Source: Paenibacillus pinisoli (GTDB lineage Bacteria > Bacillota > Bacilli > Paenibacillales > Paenibacillaceae). Taken from it: a stretch of DNA of 64,000 nucleotides. The stretch covers positions 310,001-374,000 of the forward strand of contig NZ_QXQB01000005.1 in the NCBI RefSeq assembly GCF_003605435.1, read 5' to 3'. Position numbers and translations under genes: made by a program. This document shows positions 1 to 7,896 of the stretch, piece after piece (position 1 is the first letter of the stretch; each line of letters opens with the position of its first letter). The notes under the pieces were generated by a model that was not told the origin of the DNA, did no database searches, and worked only from the letters and a program-made list of their open reading frames with translations.

Positions 1-1
1 T

Positions 2-262
2 TATGCCAGCTCGCAAAGCATCGTAGGCAATGCCCTCGATCTAAGCTGGCTCGATATCTACATGATTGTCGGCCTGCAGGAAGACGCTTATGAGACAGAC
101 CGCGGCGTCTACGACTTTGTTGCGCTCAACCGCAACACCCGCGCGCTGCTGGAGCACAAAGGCGCCAACATCTTCTACGAGGAAAAAGACGGCAAGCACC
201 AATGGGGCTTCTGGCAAAAGGAGATCCCTCAGGCTTTGCGTTACTTTATTGATGTGGAGTAG
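2..262 (+). CDS. Esterase-like alpha/beta hydrolase, C-terminal part
   Basis: This is the 3' end of a gene that begins before the window. The reading frame is open from base 2 to the TAG at 260-262 and gives 86 residues. The wording (IYMIVGLQEDAY, HKGANIFYEEKDGKHQWGFW, then a short C-terminal helix) resembles the end of the putative-esterase (esterase D / enterochelin-esterase-like) family, where the late histidine in the GKHQW stretch would be the catalytic His. The nucleophile is outside the window, so activity cannot be judged. A terminator hairpin follows at 335-368. Family assignment is by recognition only. Confidence 0.6.
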   Translation, partial: YASSQSIVGNALDLSWLDIYMIVGLQEDAYETDRGVYDFVALNRNTRALLEHKGANIFYEEKDGKHQWGFWQKEIPQALRYFIDVE

Positions 263-334
263 GCAGGCGTAGGGCAGGCAAGCATGGAGTAGGTAAATCA
301 CTTGGAGAGTGGTACTTCCTCTCGCAGTATAAAT

Positions 335-368
335 GAGCTTCAAGGCCGGTTGGCTTTGAAGCTTTTTT
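335..368 (+). terminator. Rho-independent terminator after the esterase-like gene
   Basis: A stem AGCTTCAAGGCC / GGCTTTGAAGCT with a GGTT loop is followed by a run of T. It ends transcription of the plus-strand gene just upstream. Confidence 0.8.
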
Positions 369-388
369 GTGCGTTGCTATTGGTGCTG

Positions 389-720
389 TAAGCCGAGTTT
401 CTCGGTTTGCAGCACGCTCCCCAGCTGTTTTCCGCTCTCTTAGCCGAGTTTCTCGGTTTGCAGCACGCTCCTCAGGTGATTTCTGCTCTCTAAGCCGAGT
501 TTCTCAGTTTGCAGCACGCTCCCAGCTGCTTTCCACTCCCTAAGCCGAGTTTCTCGGTTTGCAGCACGTTCTCCTGCTGCTTTCCGCTCTCTAAGCCGAG
601 TTTCTCGGTTTACAGCACGCTCTCCAGCTACCTTCCACTCTCTAAGCCGAGTTTCTCGGTTTACAGCACGCTCTCCAGCTACCTTCCACTCTCTAAGCCG
701 AGTTTCTCGGTTTGCAGCAC
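389..720. repeat. 51-bp tandem repeat array, six full copies and one partial
   Basis: Copies begin at 389, 441, 491, 541, 592, 643 and 694, with unit lengths 52, 50, 50, 51, 51 and 51. The copies at 592 and 643 are identical. Each starts with TAAGCCGAGTTTCTCGGTTT, which holds a small palindrome CCGAG-TTT-CTCGG, followed by GCAGCACGCTC and a more variable C/T-rich part. Because 51 is divisible by three, one frame reads as a 17-residue repeat (PLSKPSFSVYSTLSSY), but no ribosome-binding site or credible start supports a protein. It is read here as a non-coding minisatellite between two transcription units. Confidence 0.85.
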
Positions 721-770
721 AAACAAAAAAAGCTGCCCCATTAATTATGCAGCATAATTAATGAAACAGC
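721..770 (-). terminator. Terminator of the TRIC-like / phosphatase operon
   Basis: On the minus strand GCTG, then the perfect inverted repeat ATTAATTATG / CATAATTAAT, then CAGC and a T-rich tail (complement of 722-731). It lies about 130 bp after the phosphatase stop; the bases between show nothing else. Confidence 0.7.
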
Positions 771-901
771 CCATATCAAACATCACAGTTACCTGCCTAA
801 ATCAGCATGATTGCGCGCTACAAACTGCATACTCTCCACCGCTGCTACACTCCAACTTTGCTATAACAGAATGGTACAGAAGCCCGCGCCGCTTATACTA
901 A

Positions 902-1408
902 TCAAACCAACACTTTAGCCCAGCCCATATCCGCCTTGATTTGATCCAGCAAAGCGCTGCAGCCCTCATCGACCAACTCATACACATAGTCGAAGTTTCC
1001 TTCATAATACGGATCCGGCACATCCGCTACGCCTCTGCCCGGGATAAGCTCCATAAAGGTGAACACCTGGCCGGAAGCGCCATCTTCCGCAGTTTGCCCC
1101 ATAATTTCGCGCGCATCCTTGAGGTTTTTGCGGTCCATACACACGATATATTGAAAATCAACCGCATCCTGCGGGATGACTTGACGGGCTTTCATGCCGG
1201 CATACGAGATACCGTGTGCATCCAGCACGCCCCGAGTCCCTTCATGAGGCTCACGGCCGATATGCCAATCCCCGGTGCCAGCAGAATCAACTGTAATACG
1301 ATCCTCGAGCCCCTGTTCTGCAACGAGCTTGCGCATGACTGCCTCCGCCATCGGCGATCTGCAAATGTTGCCCAAGCATACGAATAATACACTTATATTA
1401 GGTTTCAA
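902..1408 (-). CDS. Low-molecular-weight protein-tyrosine phosphatase
   Basis: 168-residue low-Mr phosphatase. The P-loop is C11-LGNIC-R17-S, the CX5R signature, and the acid/base aspartate is Asp132 in the DPYY loop, with the two tyrosines typical of this family. Such enzymes remove phosphate from protein tyrosine or arginine in the cytoplasm; the sequence looks closer to Bacillus YfkJ than to the arginine phosphatase YwlE, but this is a judgement by eye. The start is TTG, preceded by AAAGGGG with about 9 bases spacing. Only two bases separate it from the stop of the upstream TRIC-like gene, so they form an operon ending at the terminator at 721-770. Confidence 0.9.
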   Translation of the reverse strand: MKPNISVLFVCLGNICRSPMAEAVMRKLVAEQGLEDRITVDSAGTGDWHIGREPHEGTRGVLDAHGISYAGMKARQVIPQDAVDFQYIVCMDRKNLKDAREIMGQTAEDGASGQVFTFMELIPGRGVADVPDPYYEGNFDYVYELVDEGCSALLDQIKADMGWAKVLV

Positions 1409-1410
1409 GC

Positions 1411-2082
1411 TTATTCTGCCCCTTTCTTATGTTTCAACTTGCGAGCGGCTATCTGTTCCGAAGCGGTAAAAGCACCTCTAAGCGACCTTCTTGGAAGCTT
1501 CCACTTGTAGTACACCGACAACATCCTGAACGTAATTATGATAGCGAATAAAGCCAGCAGCTCCACAGTCGACTTGAACCAGCCAAGCCCGATCGCCACC
1601 CCTGCCAGCATCGCCCATACTGCGTAGATCTCATCCTTCAGAACGAGCGGCTTGCGTCCCGCCAGCACGTCGCGGATAATACCGCCCCCGATACCAGTGA
1701 GCATTGCTGCAACGAGCACCGCGCTTAGCGGATGCTCCATCTTGGTCGCATACAATGCGCCCTGTATGGCAAATGCGGACAATCCGATCGCATCGAAAAA
1801 GGCTTCGCTTCGCCTCCAGCGCAATATCCATCTTACTGGCAGCAGGAAGACAATGGTCATAGCCGAGAGCGCCGTCAAGAACAAGTAGCCTTGGCTCCAC
1901 AGCGTTGTAACCGGTACGCCGATGAGCAGGTTCCGTACGACCCCTCCTCCGAAGGCTGTCACAAGCCCCAGCACGTATACGCCCAAAATATCATATTCTT
2001 CCTCCATCGCCACAACCGCGCCGCTCACTGCAAAGGCAATTGTGCCGATCAGGCTGAATACATTGAAAATGTCCATACTCAT
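1411..2082 (-). CDS. TRIC/UPF0126 family membrane protein
   Basis: About 223 residues with the duplicated three-helix fold of the UPF0126 (TRIC, trimeric intracellular cation channel) family. Two glycine-rich segments, TAFGGGVVRNLL and TGIGGGIIRDVL, mark the two halves, and about six or seven hydrophobic helices fill the rest. Bacterial members are thought to conduct monovalent cations, but the role here is not shown by context. The frame stays open to 2139; the first methionine of MSMDIFNVFSLIG is preferred because family members begin just before this helix, though no start has a strong ribosome-binding site. The C-terminus is a basic, cytoplasm-type tail (KHKKGAE). Confidence 0.8.
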   Translation of the reverse strand: MSMDIFNVFSLIGTIAFAVSGAVVAMEEEYDILGVYVLGLVTAFGGGVVRNLLIGVPVTTLWSQGYLFLTALSAMTIVFLLPVRWILRWRRSEAFFDAIGLSAFAIQGALYATKMEHPLSAVLVAAMLTGIGGGIIRDVLAGRKPLVLKDEIYAVWAMLAGVAIGLGWFKSTVELLALFAIIITFRMLSVYYKWKLPRRSLRGAFTASEQIAARKLKHKKGAE

Positions 2083-2198
2083 GGTCAAGTTCACTGCCGC
2101 TATCCCCGCTTCCCGTCCATTATGCATGGCAATCACCATGCGTCCCTAACCATTTTATATCCGGCCTCATCGATTCGCAACGACAATTTTTGAGCGCA

Positions 2199-2227
2199 TT
2201 GTCGAATCCGGCGGGAAACGCTATACT
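2199..2227 (+). promoter_or_regulatory. Predicted sigma-A promoter of thiN
   Basis: TTGTCG at 2199-2204, a 17-base spacer, and TATACT at 2222-2227. An inverted repeat (CGACAAT 2181-2187 / ATTGTCG 2198-2204) overlaps the -35 box and could be an operator. No TPP riboswitch is visible in the short leader. Confidence 0.6.
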
Positions 2228-2290
2228 GAGAGTCGTATCCGCTTGCGGACACATGACCCTTATCTATAAGCCAGAGAGGACGTACCTTTC

Positions 2291-2929
2291 ATGCACCATC
2301 GCATTATTATTTTTGCCGGAGGGAAGCTCGGGCCTTGGGCTCTTCAGCATATCACGCCCTCTGATACATTGATCGGCGCAGACAGCGGCGCCATATATCT
2401 GATTCATAACGGCTTAACGCCTCATATTGCGATCGGCGATTTCGATTCCGTTACGGAAGAGGAGATGAAGCTGATCCGCGAACGAAGCGGCAATACGATC
2501 TCCTGCGACCCGATTGACAAAAACTACACGGATACCGAGATGGCCTTCCGCCTTGCGCTGGATATGAAGCCTGACCAATTGCTGCTAATAGGCGTGCTTG
2601 GCACGCGTTTCGACCATTCGCTGGCGAATGTGCATCTGCTGGCACTGGCGAACGAGCAAGGCATAGAAGCGGCTATTATAGACGAGCATAATGAAATTTG
2701 CCTCATTTCAAAAACAACCCAGTTCGATCGCGGCCAACACTCGCAAGTATCCCTGCTGCCATTGTCCGAACAAGTAACGGGCATTACGCTGAGCGGCTTT
2801 CAATACCCGCTGAATGATGCAACCCTGACTATCGGCCAATCCCTTGGGATTAGCAATGTCTTGACTGCCGAGGCAGGCAGAATTGAAGTACGAGATGGCA
2901 GGCTTTTAGTTATTCGCAGCAGGGACTGA
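2291..2929 (+). CDS. thiN: Thiamine pyrophosphokinase
   Basis: 212 residues; transfers pyrophosphate from ATP to thiamine, giving thiamine pyrophosphate. The N-terminal catalytic domain shows GADSGA (29-34), GDFDS (49-53), the Asp/Thr-rich stretch DKNYTDTEMA and TRFDHSLANV, all typical of ThiN; a beta-rich C-terminal thiamine-binding domain follows. Length matches the family (about 210). The ATG has a GAGAGG ribosome-binding site. It is a single-gene unit transcribed away from the TRIC-like gene and converges on the MutS2-like gene, with which it shares a hairpin at 2947-2975. Confidence 0.95.
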   Translation: MHHRIIIFAGGKLGPWALQHITPSDTLIGADSGAIYLIHNGLTPHIAIGDFDSVTEEEMKLIRERSGNTISCDPIDKNYTDTEMAFRLALDMKPDQLLLIGVLGTRFDHSLANVHLLALANEQGIEAAIIDEHNEICLISKTTQFDRGQHSQVSLLPLSEQVTGITLSGFQYPLNDATLTIGQSLGISNVLTAEAGRIEVRDGRLLVIRSRD

Positions 2930-2946
2930 CGTCAACATGCCTTTTT

Positions 2947-2975
2947 ATTCTGCCCCCCTACTCGGGGGGCAGAAT
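2947..2975. terminator. Shared convergent hairpin between thiN and the MutS2-like gene
   Basis: A perfect 12-bp stem ATTCTGCCCCCC / GGGGGGCAGAAT with a 5-base loop. The stop codon of the MutS2-like gene lies inside it. No long T tract follows on either strand, so it is a weaker, probably bidirectional terminator. Confidence 0.6.
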
Positions 2976-4934
2976 GATTTCCAGACCTTCCACATGCTTG
3001 CGGCTCATTTCATGGCGGACCTTCCGATGCTCTTTGGACTCAAAGACGATGTCCAGATCATACGATTCGCCAGGATACAGCTTCTCCTTCGCAATATAAG
3101 GCTTCAGGCGCTTCTGGTTAAAGTTTAGTTTCTCCCCTTTCACTTGAACGATCACATTCCCTCTCTCATCTGCCGGCCGGTATACGAATCCTGACCGCTT
3201 CAGCGGATAGATCCACACCACATCGCCTTTTTGAAATGCCCGTTTCGGCTTAGCCGGTTCAGCAGTTGACTCTAGCTCGCTTGCATGCTGCAGGGGCGGT
3301 CTGCCAAGCGATGGCATTAAAGAAGGCTTCTTTTCTTCCGTTGGTTTGCGTACTACTTCGGAGCGAATCGAATTGACAGCGATCGAGTCCTTATTCTCGT
3401 GATGTTCCTTCTTGTCTGTTAACAATTGCTCTGCTCGCAGCATAACCGTTTCCGGCAATCCGAATCTTCTGGCAATAGCAAAAGCGTGACTGTCGCCCGC
3501 CTCGCCAATCTCCAGCCTGTAAAGCGGCTTAAGCGTAACCGGATCAAAAGCCATCCGGCCGTTCTGGCAGCCTGGCGTCCGCGCCGCAAATGATTTGATC
3601 TCATTAAAGTGCGTAGTCGCGCCTACTAACGCCCCCCTCTCCAGCAGCATCTCCAGCACAGCGATAGACAACGCAATTCCTTCTGACGGGTCGGTGCCCG
3701 CTGCCATTTCGTCCAGCAATAGAAGCGATCTGGAGTCGGCCACATCGAACATTTCCTTCAGTACCGCAATATGCGAAGAGAAGGTGCTTAGCGATTGCTC
3801 CAGGCTTTGGCCGTCCCCTACATCCGCTATGACATGACGGAAGATGCCAAGTAAGCTTCCTTCCTCGGCTGGGATGAGCAGACCGGATTGCGCCATCAGT
3901 ACAAGGAGCCCGATTGTTTTCAGCGATACCGTCTTCCCGCCTGTGTTCGGCCCTGTAATGATGAGCTGCTTCCAGCGCATCCCCAGCTCTGCGTCTAGCG
4001 GCATACTGCCTGCTCCTAGCAGCGGATGTCTCGCGCTCTTGAGCCAGATGACCGGCTGTTCGCTCAGCGCGACGCGGCGCCCTTCATACCCCCGGGCAAG
4101 CTTGCCGCGCGCCATAATAAAGTCGAAGCTCGCCATAGCCTGTGCATCCGTCTCCAGCGCATGCGCATACTCTTCAGCCAATTGGGATAGCTGCGACAGC
4201 ACAACAATGCGCTCCCGCTCCTCCGCCGCGCGCCATTCTGCCAGTTCTTGCTGAAGCTCCGATACGTCCAAAGGCTCGATAAACAGCGTCTGGCCGCTGG
4301 ACGATTCGTCCAGCACGGTGCCCGGCACTTGCTTGCGAAGCTCCCGCTTTACAGCCAGCACGAATCTCTCTCTTCTCTTGCTGACAATGCTTTCTTGCAG
4401 CGAGCTGCGGTACTTGCTCAGGGCATGATCCATCTTCCGGCTAATCTTGTCTTCAGTCGAGTAGATATGCCTTCGCACATAACCGAGATCAGGACTTGCT
4501 TCATCCGTGAGTCTGCCATAGCGGATGCATCTCTCCAGCTCTTCACGCAGGGGCTTGCAATCGTCCAGCGACTCGGCATATGACGCGATGGTAGGGGCGA
4601 TATGCATTTTGCCGCGCATATATTTCTTCATCTGGGCAACAGAAGCAAGCCAGACGGACAGCGATTCAAGCTCCCCTTCGTTATAGCTTCTGCCTTTCCC
4701 AAGCAGCACCAGAAATGCCTCAATCCCTTCCATTGCGGACAATGGGATGCTCGCGCCGCTTCCGAGCAGCTCGGAAGCCTCGAACGTCTCAGTCTGCCAT
4801 GCTTCAATTTGCCTTTTGGACAAACTCGGCTGCATATTCTCCGCCAGTCTTCTGCCCGCAACCGAAACGGTCAGCTCAACCGTCATTTGCTTGATCTTGT
4901 CATACTCTAATTTTCGCAGTGTTGCTTCATTCAT
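2958..4934 (-). CDS. MutS2-like ATPase without the Smr nuclease domain
   Basis: 658 residues. The clamp/lever region is followed by a MutS-type ABC ATPase: Walker A GPNTGGKT at 328-335, Walker B LLLLDEMAAGTD, and TTHF. MutS2 proteins of Bacillota are usually near 780-790 residues and end in an Smr domain (Asp-x-His and HGxG motifs); here the protein stops after a basic linker and a short beta-rich segment (GDVVWIYPL...) and no Smr motif is present. Smr-dependent cleavage is therefore not expected; binding of branched DNA or of stalled ribosomes, as known for MutS2, remains possible. ATG with AAGGAGG at good distance. Two terminators and a structured RNA lie directly upstream. Confidence 0.88.
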   Translation of the reverse strand: MNEATLRKLEYDKIKQMTVELTVSVAGRRLAENMQPSLSKRQIEAWQTETFEASELLGSGASIPLSAMEGIEAFLVLLGKGRSYNEGELESLSVWLASVAQMKKYMRGKMHIAPTIASYAESLDDCKPLREELERCIRYGRLTDEASPDLGYVRRHIYSTEDKISRKMDHALSKYRSSLQESIVSKRRERFVLAVKRELRKQVPGTVLDESSSGQTLFIEPLDVSELQQELAEWRAAEERERIVVLSQLSQLAEEYAHALETDAQAMASFDFIMARGKLARGYEGRRVALSEQPVIWLKSARHPLLGAGSMPLDAELGMRWKQLIITGPNTGGKTVSLKTIGLLVLMAQSGLLIPAEEGSLLGIFRHVIADVGDGQSLEQSLSTFSSHIAVLKEMFDVADSRSLLLLDEMAAGTDPSEGIALSIAVLEMLLERGALVGATTHFNEIKSFAARTPGCQNGRMAFDPVTLKPLYRLEIGEAGDSHAFAIARRFGLPETVMLRAEQLLTDKKEHHENKDSIAVNSIRSEVVRKPTEEKKPSLMPSLGRPPLQHASELESTAEPAKPKRAFQKGDVVWIYPLKRSGFVYRPADERGNVIVQVKGEKLNFNQKRLKPYIAKEKLYPGESYDLDIVFESKEHRKVRHEMSRKHVEGLEIILPPE

Positions 4935-4962
4935 GTCTTGATCCTCCTTCTGAAAATAGGCA

Positions 4963-5007
4963 TAAAAAAAGACAGGAACGAAAACGCGAGCGCGCTTCCG
5001 TTCCTGC
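4963..5007 (-). terminator. Second terminator upstream of the MutS2-like gene
   Basis: On the minus strand CAGGAACG / CGTTCCTG (4999-5006 with 4973-4980), an inner CGCG pairing, and a run of seven T. It sits only about 20 bases before the ribosome-binding site of the MutS2-like gene. Confidence 0.85.
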
Positions 5008-5079
5008 CTGATTATTGATGAAGCCCTTCATACCCCAATAATCCGCGCCAACTATACGGCGCAGCACTGAAAATGGGTA

Positions 5080-5106
5080 TAAAAAAACCGTGCCTGGGAG
5101 CACGGT
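5080..5106 (-). terminator. Terminator of the structured RNA
   Basis: Stem ACCGTGC / GCACGGT with a 6-base loop, followed on the minus strand by seven T (5081-5087). Confidence 0.9.
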
Positions 5107-5341
5107 GATTTGGGCCTCATCCTTATCGCATGGCGGGCGGAAATCCTCATGTTCTCAACTCTTGGGATCAGACGACGAAATAAGCCTACAATTACCGCGA
5201 AAAATTTCGCAGCCTTGAGGTTATCGTGAAGCGGTCCTCAGGCAATAATGCCGCCAGGGAGCCACCTTCGTCCTGATCATATCCAATTAAGAGTTAAGAA
5301 CACCGTTAATCATCAAAATTTCCCCTTCGTCATGCATATTC
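5080..5341 (-). ncRNA. Predicted structured non-coding RNA, about 260 nt, family unknown
   Basis: A sigma-A promoter (5348-5376) and a terminator (5080-5106) bracket a stretch with no open frame. The minus-strand RNA folds into a rod: 13 bp between 5289-5301 and 5151-5163 (one G-U), then GATCAG/CTGATC and GACGAA/TTCGTC, and inside these a GCCTGAGG/CCTC-A-AGGC pairing and a GCGAAA-TT-TTTCGC hairpin. A long closed rod with a loose centre recalls 6S RNA, and a ligand-binding leader of the MutS2-like gene is the other option. I could not match it to 6S, T-box, M-box, lysine, SAM, TPP, cobalamin, FMN, glycine or ydaO consensus sequences from memory. Confidence 0.6.
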
Positions 5342-5347
5342 CCTCTT

Positions 5348-5376
5348 ATCGTATAGAAATCAGCTTCCCATGTCAA
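5348..5376 (-). promoter_or_regulatory. Sigma-A promoter of the structured RNA
   Basis: Minus strand TTGACA (5371-5376), 17-base spacer, TACGAT (5348-5353). Transcription would begin near 5341. The bases from 5377 to the BCCT stop at 5498 hold nothing I can name. Confidence 0.75.
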
Positions 5377-5497
5377 GCTGGCTAGTCATAATAGGCAAAG
5401 TCCATTCTATTCTGCATGCTCCGTGAGCTCCTGCTATGCGCGTCACCTTTCATCCTGCCATTTGTGTTCGCCCTGTCATCCATCAACCACACTAACG

Positions 5498-7021
5498 CTA
5501 CATATCATCAATGAGCTCATCAAGCTTCCGCTGCCGCTTTCGCTCCCGGATGCGGCGCACCTTCTCCTCCTCGCGCAAGCAGCGGATCAATGCAAAGCAC
5601 ATGCCGACGATAATCGCTGCGAATGGAAGCGAGGTAACAATCGACGCTGTCTGCAAGCCGTTCAGCCCTCCACTTAGAAGCAGTACGATTGCAATTGTGG
5701 ATTGCAGCACACCCCATACCAGCTTCACCTTCGCTTTCGGATTCGGATCGCCGTCTTGTGACAGAATGCCCAACACAAACGTAGCTGAATCCGCTGAAGT
5801 TACAAAGAAAACAACAATAAGCAGTGTTGCTATTCCGGAAGCAATTTGTCCGAGGGGCAGCTGTTCAAGCAATAGGAACAGAACGGATGTCACATCTTTC
5901 TCCGCTGCTGCGGCGAGCGGAATATGCTTCAACAGCTCCATATGCAGACCCGTTCCCCCGAATACCGAAAACCATAGGAAACCAAGCAGGCTCGGCACAA
6001 TAAGCACCCCAAGAATAAACTCCTTGATCGTCCTTCCTTTCGATACTCTCGCGATAAACGTACCTACAAATGGCGTCCATGAAATCCACCATGCCCAATA
6101 AAAAAGCGTCCAATTGCCGATCCATTTGCTCTCCGAGAATGGAGACAGCCGCAGGCTCATGCCGATCAGATTTTGCACATAAGAGCCGAGCGTATTCGTC
6201 AGAGTATCCAGAATAAAAGCGGTGGGTCCCACGCAAAACACAAATAGCAGCAAACAAAACGCCATTATGAGGTTTGCCGTGCTCAAAATTTTGATTCCCC
6301 GGTCAAGACCCGACAAAGCGGATGCCATAAATAAAAAAGTCATTACAATGATGATCCATATTTGTGTGCCTGTTGTCGTCGACAAACCGAACAAGGCATT
6401 CAAGCCGCCATTGATCTGCAGTGCGCCAAGGCCAAGAGAGGTGGCTACGCCGAATACAGTGGCGATGATGGCCAGCAGATCGATGCTTTTGCCGATCGGC
6501 CCGTAGACACGGTCGCCCAAGATAGGCAAAAACGTAATGCTGATGAGCCCCTTGCGTCCTTTGCGGAATTGATGATAAGCCAAGATCAGCCCAACGGTCG
6601 TATAGATGGCCCATGGATGAAGCCCCCAATGGAAAAACGAATACCTCATCGCGATTCTTGCCGCTTCTGGCGTACCTCCGGTCAGCCCCTCTGGCGGCAC
6701 TAAGTAATGCGACAGCGGCTCTGCGACGCCCCAGAATACAAGTCCGATGCCCATCCCTGTGCTGAACAGCATGGAAAACCATGATAGCAGCGAATATTCC
6801 GGGTCATCATCGTCGCTGCCCAGCTTGAAGCTGCCGTATTTGCCAAAGGCAAGCACAAATGAAAAGATCAGAAAAGCGAACATCGACAGCAAATAAAACC
6901 AGCCGAACTTCTCGATCGTAAAATCGAATACCGTATTAGCGACTGACGATAGCTGATCCGGCTGCAAAGCGCCCCATAGCACGAACAGTGAAACAATAAT
7001 GATGGATAGCCGGAAAACCAT
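5498..7021 (-). CDS. BCCT-family transporter (betaine/choline/carnitine type)
   Basis: 507 residues with about 12 membrane helices. Family signatures are MGIGLVFWGVAEP in the Na+-binding helix and the aromatic run YWAWWISWTPFVGTFIAR, which lines the substrate site. BCCT carriers take up glycine betaine or similar trimethylammonium compounds, usually driven by Na+, for osmoprotection; the closest Bacillus type would be OpuD. The exact substrate cannot be read from the sequence. The C-terminal tail is strongly charged (REEEKVRRIRERKRQRK), as in osmosensing members. ATG with AAGGAGG. It stands alone, with the terminator of the next operon just upstream. Confidence 0.93.
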   Translation of the reverse strand: MVFRLSIIIVSLFVLWGALQPDQLSSVANTVFDFTIEKFGWFYLLSMFAFLIFSFVLAFGKYGSFKLGSDDDDPEYSLLSWFSMLFSTGMGIGLVFWGVAEPLSHYLVPPEGLTGGTPEAARIAMRYSFFHWGLHPWAIYTTVGLILAYHQFRKGRKGLISITFLPILGDRVYGPIGKSIDLLAIIATVFGVATSLGLGALQINGGLNALFGLSTTTGTQIWIIIVMTFLFMASALSGLDRGIKILSTANLIMAFCLLLFVFCVGPTAFILDTLTNTLGSYVQNLIGMSLRLSPFSESKWIGNWTLFYWAWWISWTPFVGTFIARVSKGRTIKEFILGVLIVPSLLGFLWFSVFGGTGLHMELLKHIPLAAAAEKDVTSVLFLLLEQLPLGQIASGIATLLIVVFFVTSADSATFVLGILSQDGDPNPKAKVKLVWGVLQSTIAIVLLLSGGLNGLQTASIVTSLPFAAIIVGMCFALIRCLREEEKVRRIRERKRQRKLDELIDDM

Positions 7022-7062
7022 GACAAGTGCCTCCTTTTATGCCATAGCATCTCCTGCCGGTT

Positions 7063-7110
7063 GCAAAAATATAGGGCTGCCTGGCATGTTTTTCACATGC
7101 CGGGCAACCC
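7063..7110 (-). terminator. Terminator of the PhnP-like / acetyltransferase operon
   Basis: Imperfect 16-bp stem (7074-7089 with 7095-7110, core GGCATGT / ACATGCC) followed on the minus strand by TATATTTTT. The stop codon of the metallo-hydrolase lies inside the stem. Confidence 0.75.
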
Positions 7111-7896
7111 TGATTCATCGCATAATGGGATACACATGCCGGTTCTTGCGAACTGTACGCGCTGCGGCAGCATATCCGTCTTGTTCACATCAATATCGTG
7201 GGACATATGAGTGAGAATCATTCGTCCTGCCTTCCATCGCTCAAATAACGCCACCGCTTCCTCCACATCATAGATCGACCTTGATTCTCTCGGGTAAGGC
7301 TCCTTGACGAAGCTCGTTCCCAATATAACAAGATCAGCTCCGTAAAAGGGCTGCTGCTGTTGCTCGGTCATATCGAAGGCGTCCGGACAGTAGATCCAGC
7401 GGTATCGGCTGGCTGTATGTACGAACTCAAAGGCGTAGGAATAGCCGTTGCGCCCATGATGAACGCGAAAGCAGCTGACAAGCCATGGCCCCAGCGCTAG
7501 CGGATGCTCCATTGGAATGAAACGTATTCGCGAGCTGATCCACGGGAATCTGGATGCAATCTCGGGGATCACTTCAGGCGGGACATGCGCCTCGCCTACT
7601 ATGTCCGTCCATCTGCAGGCATCATACCATTCCGGCAATCCGCCAATATGGTCATAATGGGCGTGAGTAATCAGCATACGCTCTAAGACTCGAAGAGAGG
7701 CGCTCTCCATCTGGCGTCCCCAGTCCGGCCCGCAGTCTATCCACGTCGCGCCGGATTGGGGGTCTTCGATTTGCAAGGACGGCCGGAATCTTCGATTGCG
7801 GCCTGTTGCCCTCGCTTCCGAGCATACTCCGCAATCGCAATAAGAACGGGGAACTCCTTGCGAGTCCCCCGTTCCGCGGAATGTAATAGTGGTCAT
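7093..7896 (-). CDS. PhnP-like MBL-fold metallo-hydrolase
   Basis: 267 residues of the metallo-beta-lactamase fold. The metal motif is H78-A-H80-Y-D82-H83, with later ligands His in FRVHHGRNGY, Asp in YCPDAFD and His in LTHMSHD. The N-terminal GTGDSQGVPRSYCDCGVC with clustered cysteines is typical of the PhnP (cyclic phosphodiesterase) branch. The substrate is unknown; phn genes are not seen nearby. Its ATG overlaps the stop of the upstream acetyltransferase by four bases, so translation is coupled. Confidence 0.88.
   Translation of the reverse strand: MTTITFRGTGDSQGVPRSYCDCGVCSEARATGRNRRFRPSLQIEDPQSGATWIDCGPDWGRQMESASLRVLERMLITHAHYDHIGGLPEWYDACRWTDIVGEAHVPPEVIPEIASRFPWISSRIRFIPMEHPLALGPWLVSCFRVHHGRNGYSYAFEFVHTASRYRWIYCPDAFDMTEQQQQPFYGADLVILGTSFVKEPYPRESRSIYDVEEAVALFERWKAGRMILTHMSHDIDVNKTDMLPQRVQFARTGMCIPLCDESGLPGM

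Noticed and set aside
389..720. Possible CRISPR array
   Set aside because: Units are contiguous 51-bp copies without unique spacers of constant length; no cas genes are near.
509..757. 82-residue protein with 17-residue repeats in the tandem array
   Set aside because: No ribosome-binding site, and the repeat is non-coding-like with unit lengths 50-52, which would shift the frame.
5080..5341. T-box, M-box, lysine or SAM riboswitch
   Set aside because: None of the conserved sequence blocks (for example AGGGTGGNACCGCG of T-boxes) is present, and the downstream gene is not metabolic.
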